A model generated the notes under the pieces. It saw nothing but the letters and a program-made list of their open reading frames with translations, was not told the DNA's origin and searched no databases. From contig ONND01000003.1 of the NCBI GenBank assembly GCA_900319105.1, forward strand, positions 180,225-244,224: a DNA stretch of 64,000 nt, written 5' to 3'. This stretch comes from an uncultured Bacteroidales bacterium. Lineage in GTDB: Bacteria; Bacteroidota; Bacteroidia; Bacteroidales; Paludibacteraceae. Position numbers and translations under genes: made by a program. Positions 29,622-38,268 of the stretch are shown here, in pieces; within the stretch, counting starts at the first letter, position 1, and every line of letters starts with the position of its first letter.

Positions 29622-30944
29622 TCAGTTCCAAACGGCTGTATATTTGCTCAACCGGCTATCGGCCTGCGCCATTGCGTTGAGTAAGATGACCGCATTACCG
29701 AACTGCTCAGCGGCGCGTACTTGTGCCGCCTTGGCACTATCGTTGATGACATCATCCGAACTCATTTGGCTCAGCAGATACCATAATTGGCACATATCGG
29801 CTTTGTCCTCTTCGTCTATCTCATACCATTGGTCTTGTCCGGACTCTTGTTCCAGACGAGTCCATGTAGCGGTTACCTCATCCGCCGTGACCGTCTTACC
29901 GGCAAGTGCAGTCTGCACAACGGGCGCAAAGAGAGCCGCCTCATTGACCACAACGGTATTGCATTTTTGTGCGTCCAGATAGGCATATACTTTGCCTGCA
30001 TAGGCGTTATAGTCCTCCGTATCAAGCGTATCGGAGAGGGTTAGGAAATAACGGCCGAGGATGCCATATTTCTTGTACAAGCTATAGGTAAGCGTCATAT
30101 TACCATCATGGAATCCGCTGCTGACATTGTACGCTATACCGCTTGCTCCGAGGGCATCGCATTCGGGCAGATGTTTGTAAATACCGGCCTCAGTGACAGG
30201 TTCAATAGTGAAGTTAAACCGTGCTGCAAAACGCACCGTTCTAAGCAGGCTGGACGGGTTCTGCGGGTACACCAGATCCGGGTCAATGAAGGAGCGGATG
30301 ATGCCTTCGCGTAAATCGTGCAGACCTCCGTGGTAGTCCAGAAGATCGCCCGTGACATAATCGTAATAGATGGCGTTGATAGTCAGATCACGCGAATAAG
30401 AGTCCTCCAGCAGGGACTTGCTGAAGATGCCTTCGTACTGCGACTCGGGAATACGGGGTTTGCCACGCAGGTACTCATAGATAGAGCGCATCGTGCCCAT
30501 ATCGGTACAATCGTCGCCATGCCATGCCTGCGCCACAATAAAGCCGCTCGGCGCGGTAAAGATCGTGGTGTTCGGCACTATCTCTACCAGCTGATCGGGT
30601 GTAGCATCGGTCGTAAAATCCACATCGTTAGGCACTTTTCCCATGATCGCATCGCGTACAGAGCCGCCGTTCACATAGGCCGCGTAGCCGGCATTGACCA
30701 CGTAGTCCATGTCACCGGCCGCATCAGCCGGCATCGCAAAGGCTTTTTGGTCGAACAGATTAGCCGGAATACGTAACTCGGCATAGCCGACTTTCTCCAC
30801 TTCGGGATAGTTGGCATCAATGAGCCGGTTTATCTCCGTAGAGAAAAACCCATGCGGCTGCTCCGGTACGTTCTGCTGCTTCTTGCAGGACGCGCAGAAT
30901 GTGACACAGAACAGTGCAATGATCCAATAAAAATTGCGTTTCAT
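29622..30944 (-). CDS. Lipoprotein with a CCA-adding/poly(A)-polymerase nucleotidyltransferase domain
   Basis: 440 residues. The N terminus is a lipoprotein signal ending C-A-S-C (Cys20). It then shows the class II nucleotidyltransferase set of the CCA/PcnB family: G-G-S-V-R-D (93-98), the catalytic D-V-D (107-109), and S-R-D-L-T-I-N-A-I-Y-Y-D (184-195) with D-Y-H-G-G-L-H-D-L. The L-L-R-T-V-R-F-A-A-R-F-N-F-T-I-E helix follows, but the usual D-P-x-R before it is N-P-S-S. The family normally works in the cytoplasm on tRNA or RNA ends. A secreted, lipid-anchored form would act in the periplasm or on the surface. It is 18 bp after the 5'-nucleotidase lipoprotein gene. Its substrate is unknown. 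Confidence 0.8.
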   Translation of the reverse strand: MKRNFYWIIALFCVTFCASCKKQQNVPEQPHGFFSTEINRLIDANYPEVEKVGYAELRIPANLFDQKAFAMPADAAGDMDYVVNAGYAAYVNGGSVRDAIMGKVPNDVDFTTDATPDQLVEIVPNTTIFTAPSGFIVAQAWHGDDCTDMGTMRSIYEYLRGKPRIPESQYEGIFSKSLLEDSYSRDLTINAIYYDYVTGDLLDYHGGLHDLREGIIRSFIDPDLVYPQNPSSLLRTVRFAARFNFTIEPVTEAGIYKHLPECDALGASGIAYNVSSGFHDGNMTLTYSLYKKYGILGRYFLTLSDTLDTEDYNAYAGKVYAYLDAQKCNTVVVNEAALFAPVVQTALAGKTVTADEVTATWTRLEQESGQDQWYEIDEEDKADMCQLWYLLSQMSSDDVINDSAKAAQVRAAEQFGNAVILLNAMAQADSRLSKYTAVWN

Positions 30945-30961
30945 ACAGTATATTATTATAA

Positions 30962-32509
30962 TTATTCAACGATGGTGATCAGCCCGGCGGGTTGGCGGTA
31001 TGCTTCGGGGATAACGCCATGGAGTGTATGCTCCATATAATCCGCCAAGACATCATAGCATATTTTCGACGGCTCATTGAGCAAAGGGCAATCCTTGAGC
31101 GTGCCATAGAAGCCGCCGGTTGCGAAGTAATCCAAAGTGCCAATCGTATAGATGCCGTCAGCTGTTACGGGCACGAAGGTGTTGCTCTGCTCGTCATAAA
31201 CCATGACATCGGAGACAGAGTGGTCCGAAACGTGGAGCGTGAACTTCAATCCCGATAGCTGAGGGAAATCACCATCCAACTGCGGATAAGAAGCCGTGCA
31301 GGCCTCAAGCATATTCTGTATCTGCAGACCTGTTGCCTCAATCAGACAAACGGCATTATCATAGGGCACGACGGAGATGGCATCGGCATAGGTCACATCG
31401 CCGGCTTTGAGGCCGTTACGCACGCCACCGGCATTCGTTAGACCGATCTGAGCTTGTACATCGTGACGGAACGACTCGACTACTAGATTTCCGAGCGATG
31501 TCTCTTGTTTGCGGATGAGCCACATACCGGTCTCGTCCGTAATAGGCATGTCGAAATCGAGACGGGCTATCTTGTGCTCCGTGATGCCGTTAAGCAAGGT
31601 ATGGATACTATCGGTCACGGCAGACACACGTGCGTTGGTGTAGATGATATCCTTGGTCGGAATAAGGGAGGTATGGAAATGACCTGCCGTATCGATGAGC
31701 AGGTGACCTACATTCGCAAACTGCGTACCGGTCTGGGTAATCGGCACATACACGCCGTCGAGGTTTTTCACCGAATCGCACGGGATGACCGAATGGGTAT
31801 GTCCGTCAAGTACGACATTGATACCGCGCGTAGCGGCTATCATCTCATGGGAACCGCAGCCTTCATACGCCCATTCCCCTAAATGCGACAAAGCGACCAC
31901 ATAGTCCGCCCCTTCCCGGCGGGCATTATCCACCGACTGTTGAACAAGACTATACAACTCCTCCGCACGCAGGTCATAGAGTTGATTACCGTCCCTGTCA
32001 TAGAACGAATAATGCTCCGCTTTCATTGTCTCAGTGGTCAAAACACCGACGAAAGCAATCCGCTTGTTTCCGTATTGTTTGATGACATACGGGGCGTACA
32101 CCGATGCCGCGCTGACGTATTCATACAGGTTGGTACACGACACGGGCGAACCGATAATCGGCAACAGCTCCAGCTGACGCGGCATACCATAATCGAACTC
32201 ATGGTTACCTAATGCCACCGCATCATAATGCATCTCGCTCATGATATCTACGATGTAACCACCTCTCGAGATGGCTCCGGCAAGTGATCCTTGCAGGAAA
32301 TCACCACTGCTGACCAAGCCCACATACGCTGTGTCGGCTGCTACAATCGCATCCGCCAAACCGCGCATCTTGGTATAACCGTCAATCGCGCAATGCACAT
32401 CGTTCTCATAGAGGATGACAATGCTCTTCGGCGTGTTAACGACCGGTTCGTTGTTTCGGCAAGCCACCAATGCCAGAACCGGCAGCAGATAGATAAAAAG
32501 TTTTTTCAT
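30962..32509 (-). CDS. 5'-nucleotidase/metallophosphatase lipoprotein
   Basis: 515 residues. It has the lipobox L-V-A-C. The metallophosphoesterase domain includes E-N-D-V-H-C (D and H ligands), S-S-G-D-F-L-Q-G-S, G-N-H-E-F-D-Y-G and D-G-H-T-H-S. The C-terminal 5'-nucleotidase domain has T-N-A-G-G-V-R and Y-F-A-T-G-G-F-Y. It would hydrolyse nucleotides in the periplasm or at the surface and release nucleosides. It is the first gene of the minus-strand run, with its own promoter at 32565-32595 and two direct repeats upstream. Confidence 0.9.
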   Translation of the reverse strand: MKKLFIYLLPVLALVACRNNEPVVNTPKSIVILYENDVHCAIDGYTKMRGLADAIVAADTAYVGLVSSGDFLQGSLAGAISRGGYIVDIMSEMHYDAVALGNHEFDYGMPRQLELLPIIGSPVSCTNLYEYVSAASVYAPYVIKQYGNKRIAFVGVLTTETMKAEHYSFYDRDGNQLYDLRAEELYSLVQQSVDNARREGADYVVALSHLGEWAYEGCGSHEMIAATRGINVVLDGHTHSVIPCDSVKNLDGVYVPITQTGTQFANVGHLLIDTAGHFHTSLIPTKDIIYTNARVSAVTDSIHTLLNGITEHKIARLDFDMPITDETGMWLIRKQETSLGNLVVESFRHDVQAQIGLTNAGGVRNGLKAGDVTYADAISVVPYDNAVCLIEATGLQIQNMLEACTASYPQLDGDFPQLSGLKFTLHVSDHSVSDVMVYDEQSNTFVPVTADGIYTIGTLDYFATGGFYGTLKDCPLLNEPSKICYDVLADYMEHTLHGVIPEAYRQPAGLITIVE

Positions 32510-32564
32510 TATATTGTTTAAGGTTATCTTGTTGATTTGATTTTGTCATGTTAAAAAATCGGCA

Positions 32565-32595
32565 CAAAATTATAAAAAAACAAGCACGTACGCAA
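32565..32595 (-). promoter_or_regulatory. Promoter of the nucleotidase operon
   Basis: TTG (32593-32595), 20 bp, TAATTTTG (32565-32572) on the minus strand. A near-palindrome (GCACGT/ACGTGC arms, 32584-32606) overlaps the -33 box and could be an operator or, with its T run, the terminator of the regulator gene before it. Confidence 0.65.
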
Positions 32596-32611
32596 TACGC
32601 ACGTGCAAAAA

Positions 32612-32657
32612 TTTACGCAAACTACCTTTTTTAGGTCATTTATTTACGCAAACTACC
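32612..32657 (-). promoter_or_regulatory. Direct repeats upstream of the nucleotidase promoter, possible AraC-family binding sites
   Basis: Two identical copies of GGTAGTTTGCGTAAA (minus strand) at 32643-32657 and 32612-32626. They are 31 bp apart, about three helical turns, and lie just upstream of the -33 box. AraC-family activators typically bind such direct repeats, and a gene for one ends 28 bp away. Confidence 0.6.
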
Positions 32658-32684
32658 CTAAGGGTGTCAATTTTTACACATATG

Positions 32685-33851
32685 TTACTTCCACTCGGTA
32701 GGTGTGGTACCTGTTTCGCGAGTGAAGATTTGGGAGAAGACGCGACGGGATGAGAAGCCGCAACGGTCGGCGATGTCTTGAATCTTGAGATCCGGCTGCT
32801 CGGTCATAAGGCGCATTGCTTCGGCGATACGATAGCGGTTAACCAGCATATAGAACGAGCATCCATACTCGCTATTGACGAACTGCGAGAGGTAGGTCCT
32901 GTTCATCGGCAGCACAGCACGCAAGTCATTGAGTTGAAAATCGGGATTGAGGTAAGGCTTTTTCTCGTCCATCCATTGCTCGAACAACTGTCTGTTTGCC
33001 GGAGACGCCTCATCAGAGGAAGAGGTATTGTCAAATTTTTCATCCTCTTTCAACAACTCCTCCCATGGATCCTTACGGAAGAGTATCTGCTCCGTACTAT
33101 ACCCAAGAATGAGCAGAAACACCCATTGCTGGGTGAACATCCGGTTCGGCACATACCAGAACACAATGAAATAGAAGGACAGCCCCAATAACGCCAGCAT
33201 GATCAGATACCGCACGATCCATTGCACGTCGATATTATCCATAGAAGAGAAGTTATCCTCGCACCAGCGGCGATACTCACGGATATGACGGCATAAGAGA
33301 TAGAAGATAGCTATCGGATAAAGCATGATGATATATATCAGATTCGCCGGCACAAAACAATCAATCACCCCGGTTATAATCATGGGCAGAACAACAATAA
33401 GCGCTTTTTTCCAATTGAGCCATCCCGGTCGCAAGACCTGTGAGGGGTGGATAAAAAGGAGCCATGCTAACATATTTCCTATCGTAAGCGAAGTGTTATA
33501 AAGCGGATCGTCAGGTGTACCACCTACCGCCATATATCCAAACCCGTACCGCAAAATCAACATAACGATATTCATCGCCGCCCAAGAAAGGAGCACCCAG
33601 CCCCAAGAATGCCGCATCTGATTCCCTCCTTGATGACGAAACATCAAGAACGCCCCGTAGAGACATACCGTTGTCAATACAACACACTGAACGGGATTAA
33701 TCAAGGTTTCAAAGATAGATTCCGGTATATACGAGGCCGCCCAATAACTAAAAACGACCAGTACACCGAGCACGGCGCCAAAGAAAAACTCAGACCGATA
33801 ATCCAGCCAGAGATGACGCCAGTTAATATCCGGACTAAATACCTTGATCAT
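32685..33851 (-). CDS. Membrane-anchored AraC-family transcription regulator
   Basis: 388 residues. Six to seven hydrophobic helices fill residues about 20-250 (F-F-F-G-A-V-L-G-V-L-V-V-F, V-L-L-S-W-A-A-M-N-I-V and others). A double helix-turn-helix of the AraC type occupies the last 100 residues (L-R-A-V-L-P-M-N-R-T-Y-L-S-Q-F-V ... I-Q-D-I-A-D-R-C-G-F-S-S-R-R-V-F-S-Q-I-F). Such proteins sense envelope or extracellular signals and bind DNA from the membrane. Its ATG overlaps the TGA of the deoxynucleoside kinase gene before it (TGATG), so the two are coupled. The probable targets are the direct repeats at 32612-32657. Confidence 0.85.
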   Translation of the reverse strand: MIKVFSPDINWRHLWLDYRSEFFFGAVLGVLVVFSYWAASYIPESIFETLINPVQCVVLTTVCLYGAFLMFRHQGGNQMRHSWGWVLLSWAAMNIVMLILRYGFGYMAVGGTPDDPLYNTSLTIGNMLAWLLFIHPSQVLRPGWLNWKKALIVVLPMIITGVIDCFVPANLIYIIMLYPIAIFYLLCRHIREYRRWCEDNFSSMDNIDVQWIVRYLIMLALLGLSFYFIVFWYVPNRMFTQQWVFLLILGYSTEQILFRKDPWEELLKEDEKFDNTSSSDEASPANRQLFEQWMDEKKPYLNPDFQLNDLRAVLPMNRTYLSQFVNSEYGCSFYMLVNRYRIAEAMRLMTEQPDLKIQDIADRCGFSSRRVFSQIFTRETGTTPTEWK

Positions 33852-34498
33852 CAGATTTCTTTACCGGTAGTAGCCTCCGACTCAAACGGGAAGAGACCGA
33901 ACAGCTCGGCATCGATACGGTCGGTCACCCAACGGAAATCTTCGGGATTCTCGCCGAACTTGATCTTATCGCCTTCTACAATCAGCAGTTTGCCCTTGTA
34001 ATCCTTGATCCAGCTTTCGTACTTGTCGTTTAAGCCCTGGAGGTAGTCGATCTTCATCGACTGCTCATACCCTCTCGCTCGTTTCTGGATCTGTGCTACG
34101 AGTGTCGGGATCGACGCACGGACATAAATCAGCAGGTCGGGCATTTTCACGAGCGACATCATCAGATCAAAAAGATCGCGGTAGTTGTCAAAATCGCGGT
34201 CGGACATGAATCCTTGGTCGTGCAGGTTCGGCGCAAAAATACGGGCATCCTCATAGATCGTACGATCCTGGATGACGTACTTGTCCGACTTGCCGATCTC
34301 CACTACGTCCTTAAAACGCTTGTTGAGAAAATAGACCTGCAGGTTAAACGACCAGCGGGCCATATCTCCGTAGAAATCCGCCAAATAAGGATTATACTCC
34401 ACGCTCTCAAATCGTGGTTCCCAGCCATAATGTTTGGCTAACATGTTTGTCAGGGTGGTCTTTCCGCACCCGATGTTTCCGGCTACTGCTATATGCAT
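33851..34498 (-). CDS. Deoxynucleoside kinase (copy 1)
   Basis: 215 residues of the dNK family. The P-loop is G-N-I-G-C-G-K-T-T-L (residues 7-16), the catalytic/nucleotide pocket R-F-E-S-V ... Q-D-R-T-I-Y-E-D, and the lid K-R-A-R-G-Y-E. It phosphorylates a deoxynucleoside with ATP in the cytoplasm as part of salvage. A second copy, about 50-55 percent alike by eye, lies next to it. Such pairs are usually a deoxyadenosine kinase and a deoxyguanosine kinase; which is which cannot be read here. It overlaps the AraC regulator by one base. Confidence 0.88.
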   Translation of the reverse strand: MHIAVAGNIGCGKTTLTNMLAKHYGWEPRFESVEYNPYLADFYGDMARWSFNLQVYFLNKRFKDVVEIGKSDKYVIQDRTIYEDARIFAPNLHDQGFMSDRDFDNYRDLFDLMMSLVKMPDLLIYVRASIPTLVAQIQKRARGYEQSMKIDYLQGLNDKYESWIKDYKGKLLIVEGDKIKFGENPEDFRWVTDRIDAELFGLFPFESEATTGKEI

Positions 34499-34526
34499 AA
34501 TTAGATGTTATTTTTCCGATATAATC

Positions 34527-34570
34527 TTTAGTTCTTATTTAGTTCTTATTTAGTTCTTCTTTGGTTCTTC
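34527..34570. repeat. 11-bp tandem repeat (4 copies) between the kinase genes
   Basis: TTTAGTTCTTA twice, TTTAGTTCTTC, TTTGGTTCTTC. It fills nearly half of the 95-bp gap between the two deoxynucleoside kinase genes and lies in the leader of the downstream one. Confidence 0.85.
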
Positions 34571-34593
34571 CTCTTCCGTTTGAGGTGAGTTGC

Positions 34594-35229
34594 TTATCGA
34601 TTCCAGTTCTGCTCGCTAAAGAGTCCGAAGAGTTCGGCATCCACTTTGTCAATCACCTTGCGGAAATCCACGGGATTGTTCTCAAAATCCATTCCGTCGG
34701 ATTCGATTACCAGGACGCGCCCCTCGTATTTATGGAAGATGAAATCTTCGTATTTTTCATTGAGGTCCTTGAGGTAATCAATCTGCATGGCCTGCTCATA
34801 CTCCCGTCCGCGTTTCTGTATCTGGGCGATCAGTGCCGGTACCGACTTACGGAGGTAAATCATCATATCCGGCATTTTCATCTGCGCTTTCATGAGGTCA
34901 AACAACTCCATGAAAGTAGTATAATCCCGTTCGGAGAGGTCTCCGCGCTCGTAGTTATTCCGCACGAACACGTACACGCCTTCAAAGATCGAGCGGTCCT
35001 GCACAATAGTATGAGAAGCCTTCTGCACTACCATCATATCCTTGAATCGCTCTTTCAGGAAATAGGTCTCCAAACAGAACGCCCAACGCTGGATATCACC
35101 GTAGTAGTCCTCCAAATAGGGATTGAAACTCACACTCTCAAAGCGTGGTTCCCAACCATAGTACCGCGCCAACATCTTCGTCAGCGTCGTCTTGCCTGCA
35201 CCGATATTTCCTGCTATCGCGATATACAT
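34594..35229 (-). CDS. Deoxynucleoside kinase (copy 2)
   Basis: 211 residues, tandem relative of the gene at 33851. The P-loop is G-N-I-G-A-G-K-T-T-L, then P-R-F-E-S-V-S-F-N-P-Y, the Q-D-R-S-I-F-E motif and the lid K-R-G-R-E-Y-E. Same salvage role. The changes between the copies are in and around the substrate pocket (for example T-I-Y-E-D versus S-I-F-E-G), which fits two different deoxynucleosides. It ends 24 bp before the 11-bp repeat array. Confidence 0.88.
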   Translation of the reverse strand: MYIAIAGNIGAGKTTLTKMLARYYGWEPRFESVSFNPYLEDYYGDIQRWAFCLETYFLKERFKDMMVVQKASHTIVQDRSIFEGVYVFVRNNYERGDLSERDYTTFMELFDLMKAQMKMPDMMIYLRKSVPALIAQIQKRGREYEQAMQIDYLKDLNEKYEDFIFHKYEGRVLVIESDGMDFENNPVDFRKVIDKVDAELFGLFSEQNWNR

Positions 35230-35248
35230 CTAACCATTTACCATTGGG

Positions 35249-37282
35249 TCATTTACCGTTTACTAATTGTCCGGTAATAGTGTATGTTTTATCGCCACGA
35301 CGGATGAGGAGCTGACCATTACGGAGGAATTTCTCTCCCTTTAAGGAGGAGTCGGAGGAGGTTACTTCCTCTATGCCCGTATGATCGCGTTTGCTGATGT
35401 TGGCAAACGTAGGAGCGATCACCGGCGTGCCGGTGAATACCTTCAACTCACCCGGAGCCAATGTATAGGTACCTAATGCGACGCTCGCTCCGTTCAGATA
35501 GTCATACCACGTACCGGAAGGTAAGGTTACCGCCTGATTGCTTGTGACGTCGAAATTTGCAGCTACGAACACATTACTTCCCCACTGAACCTTGCGAAGT
35601 TTGCTCCCGGAATTGATGCTCTGACTGGTCGGGTTGCCCTCAAAGACAGAAGGCATCAGTTGCGTACGCAGCGTAATGACCTGCGCACATTTGGTGAACG
35701 CTGCCACGCGGTCCGCATTCGTAAAATAGTCTCGGCCGATGGCATCGGGACGGGGTTTCTTGTTGCAACGGTAGCTCTCGTTATAGGCGTTCGGATTGTC
35801 AATATCGCTATTGATAGAGAAGTCATAGCCAACCTCTTCCCACATCCACAGCATATGTGAGCCGTTGAGCAGCACGTTGAAGGCTACGTTCTCCGGCACA
35901 CGCGCCAAACGCGCAGCGGTGTTGGTCTGAAGATCGCCATTACCGTATTTCTTACATTTATACTGCATGCGCTCCTCGTCATGGCTCTCGCAATAAGACA
36001 CATAGCCGTCTTTGTTCGCTTCTCCGAAACCGTCGCCGTCCTTGAGCCAACCCATCGCCGTCTGGCAATAGGCATTCGATGTGTTGTTCCAGCATTGCAT
36101 ACCTGCACTGATGAGTTGCGGGCGCTCTGTGCCCATATTTCCGCCCCAGTGCTCGCAAATCATATACGCATCGGGAGAAACGGCTTTGACGCCTTTCTCA
36201 TAGTAATCCTTCAAATTACCCACAGACGTATTCGGCTTGTCCGAACACAGGCCATGACTGAGATCCAGACGGAAACCATCCACTTTATACTCCGTCAACC
36301 AGTATTTGAGGGCACGGATGAACATCTCATGCGCCGGTTCAAAACCATGATTCCAGTCCTCATACACATTGTCGCTGTGCGGCGCGGTCACATTAAACCA
36401 GGGATTGCTTGCCAGGTCCGTACCGTACGGATAGAGCTTGTTCATCGGGTTCAATCCCGTCGCATGGTTAAACACCATATCGATAATCACCGCCATGCCT
36501 CGTTTATGGCACTCGTCGATGAACTCCTTGTACATCGTCTCCGAGCCGTATGCTTTATCCGGCGCGAAATAGTGGTTCGGTGAATAGCCCCAGTTATAGT
36601 TTCCGTCGAACTCGCAAACCGGCATCAGCTCGACAGCGTTCACTCCAAGGTTCTGGATATAATCCAAACGCTTCATCAGACCTTTCAACGAACGGTTGGA
36701 AGTGTAGTCATATATCCATAACTCATAGATCACCAGGTTGTTTTTGTTCGGGCGTTTGAAATTGAGCGTAGCGTCCGACCACTGGTACTGCGGCTTGCCG
36801 GGCTGGATAACCGTCACGTAACCGTCTCCGCCTGCCGGATAAGCCAGCAGGTTCGGGTCGATAGTTCTCGGCTCGTACTGGTCATCCGGGTGCAGCACTT
36901 TCTCCGAATACAGGTCTGATATCTGCTTCTTCAGACCGTCCGCACGCTCTACAGCATACTGGAAGCGATATTCCTTACCCGACTCCAGACCGGTTAGCGT
37001 AATCCAGAAATAGTTACCATCCTTGTATAACTGGTACTCCTCCTTGAGCTTCCAATCGGTCATGTCGCCCAAGAGGAACACCCGCTTGGCAGACGCCGTC
37101 TTGCTGGCGGCATACGTACAGAGGGTGACAGACGTACCATCTTCCCCATAGTAGATACCATTAGTTACTCCTGACGGACGCTGTTTCACAACGGGCGTGA
37201 CATTTTTTACATCATTCCAATTAGCAGCCTGTCCTGCCCATACAGACAGGATAAGGAATAAGAGAGAAATAGATTTTCGCAT
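35249..37282 (-). CDS. GH13 alpha-amylase/branching-type enzyme with T9SS tail
   Basis: About 677 residues from M-R-K-S-I-S-L-L, with a signal peptide. Residues about 40-150 form a CBM48/E-set-like domain (R-V-F-L-L-G-D-M-T-D-W). The GH13 barrel shows V-I-I-D-M-V-F-N-H, V-D-G-F-R-L-D-L-S-H (nucleophile Asp), M-I-C-E-H-W (acid Glu) and Y-C-E-S-H-D-E. It is followed by a beta domain and a T9SS tail (L-R-N-G-Q-L-L-I-R-R-G-D-K-T-Y-T-I). The frame is open to a GTG at 37318, overlapping the upstream gene; the signal peptide makes 37282 the likely start. The domain order resembles pullulanase/branching-like GH13 members rather than plain amylases. Last of the amylase cluster. Confidence 0.85.
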   Translation of the reverse strand: MRKSISLLFLILSVWAGQAANWNDVKNVTPVVKQRPSGVTNGIYYGEDGTSVTLCTYAASKTASAKRVFLLGDMTDWKLKEEYQLYKDGNYFWITLTGLESGKEYRFQYAVERADGLKKQISDLYSEKVLHPDDQYEPRTIDPNLLAYPAGGDGYVTVIQPGKPQYQWSDATLNFKRPNKNNLVIYELWIYDYTSNRSLKGLMKRLDYIQNLGVNAVELMPVCEFDGNYNWGYSPNHYFAPDKAYGSETMYKEFIDECHKRGMAVIIDMVFNHATGLNPMNKLYPYGTDLASNPWFNVTAPHSDNVYEDWNHGFEPAHEMFIRALKYWLTEYKVDGFRLDLSHGLCSDKPNTSVGNLKDYYEKGVKAVSPDAYMICEHWGGNMGTERPQLISAGMQCWNNTSNAYCQTAMGWLKDGDGFGEANKDGYVSYCESHDEERMQYKCKKYGNGDLQTNTAARLARVPENVAFNVLLNGSHMLWMWEEVGYDFSINSDIDNPNAYNESYRCNKKPRPDAIGRDYFTNADRVAAFTKCAQVITLRTQLMPSVFEGNPTSQSINSGSKLRKVQWGSNVFVAANFDVTSNQAVTLPSGTWYDYLNGASVALGTYTLAPGELKVFTGTPVIAPTFANISKRDHTGIEEVTSSDSSLKGEKFLRNGQLLIRRGDKTYTITGQLVNGK
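35332..35363. repeat. GC-rich palindrome-type repeat before a T9SS tail
   Basis: TCTCCCTTTAAGGAGGAGTC followed by GGAGGAGGTT. It codes for the linker T-S-S-D-S-S-L-K-G-E-K in front of the T9SS tail and is a diverged member of the CTCCGGCTCCCCC family. Confidence 0.4.
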
Positions 37283-37284
37283 AT

Positions 37285-37312
37285 GCCGTACTTTATCCTT
37301 TGTCACTTTGTA
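37285..37312. repeat. Heptamer element between two starch genes
   Basis: ...CCGTA, CTTTATC, CTTTGTC, ACTTTGTA, CATCA: a partial copy of the 7-7-7-8-7 element, lying between the stop of the 37315 gene and the signal-peptide start at 37282. Confidence 0.5.
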
Positions 37313-37314
37313 CA

Positions 37315-38217
37315 TCACATTTCGCGGCCGGTTGCGTCATAGACCTTGTCGCCGCGGACGATGCGGAGCTGACCGTCGATAATCACTTTGCGGGCTTTTT
37401 TATTCACCGTTGTATTCTCGATGCCCTGTGCGCCGCTATAGTGATAAGCGTCATAGGTTGCCTTATCCACACGCTCCAGCTTGATCTGTCCTTTGCAAGC
37501 AGCACTGCGGATGATGATATAGTTCACGCCCTCAGGAATAGCCCATTTCTGGCATCCCTGCCAACCGTTTGCCCACTCCATCGTCACCGACTCGTTGGCA
37601 ATTGTCGTCTCCGTCTTGGAGTAATAGAAATTACCAAGATGGTCTTTGATAGCGATATAGCTACCCATCTTGCAGTCGATTGTTAACTTACCGTCCACAA
37701 ACAGGTACTCATCCTCGTACGTATCATACGCTCCCTCTCCGTGGTCTGCGCCGTTAATCCAGCCCATGGCATAGTAGTTTACATCTTCATCGCCGCCTTG
37801 ACCGCCGCCTTGGCCGCCTTGACCGCCGCCGGAACAGTTCTCACCGGGGCCGATATAGACGAGGTCTCCGGCAGTAGCACTCAGTTTGATATAAAAATCA
37901 TAGGAGCCTGCCGTTTTGCAAGTCAGTTGGCCTGCAGATGCTCCTCCTTCAAAACTCTGGTATGAGCCGTAAGGATCTATATCCACCATCCACGTCGCAT
38001 CACAACTCCGGTTAATCAGTTTGATCACGTCGCCTGCTGCAAGTTCTACACAGGAAGCCTTGTACTGCACACGTCCCTGTGCATCCGGGTCACCAAACTT
38101 TGGCGCATCTACTACTTTACTTCCGTTAATTTGGAGACCGTAAGGGCCGTCCTGACATTCTGCCATCACACCGGCTGCGAAAAGCGCTGCAGCCATCAAC
38201 ATAAAAATCTTTTTCAT
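37315..38217 (-). CDS. Secreted starch-cluster binding protein with T9SS tail
   Basis: About 300 residues from M-K-K-I-F-M-L-M-A-A, with a signal peptide. Residues about 20-130 form a domain nearly identical to the N terminus of the next amylase (E-C-Q-D-G-P-Y-G-L-Q-I-N-G ... C-V-E-L-A-A-G-D-V). A Gly-rich linker (G-G-G-Q-G-G-Q-G-G-G-Q-G-G) joins it to a second beta domain (W-I-N-G-A-D-H-G ... C-K-G-Q-I-K-L-E), and a T9SS tail ends it (L-R-I-V-R-G-D-K-V-Y-D-A-T-G-R-E-M). No catalytic residues are visible, so a glycan-binding role beside the amylases is likely. Confidence 0.75.
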   Translation of the reverse strand: MKKIFMLMAAALFAAGVMAECQDGPYGLQINGSKVVDAPKFGDPDAQGRVQYKASCVELAAGDVIKLINRSCDATWMVDIDPYGSYQSFEGGASAGQLTCKTAGSYDFYIKLSATAGDLVYIGPGENCSGGGQGGQGGGQGGDEDVNYYAMGWINGADHGEGAYDTYEDEYLFVDGKLTIDCKMGSYIAIKDHLGNFYYSKTETTIANESVTMEWANGWQGCQKWAIPEGVNYIIIRSAACKGQIKLERVDKATYDAYHYSGAQGIENTTVNKKARKVIIDGQLRIVRGDKVYDATGREM

Positions 38218-38268
38218 TGTATTTTGTTTTTTAAAGTTAGTTTTTCTTTCACTGTTCATCTTTTCCGT

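Noticed and set aside
32584-32606. Palindrome GCACGT...ACGTGC taken only as a terminator of the araC-type gene
   Set aside because: It overlaps the -33 box of the next promoter, so an operator role is as likely; it was not listed as a separate terminator.
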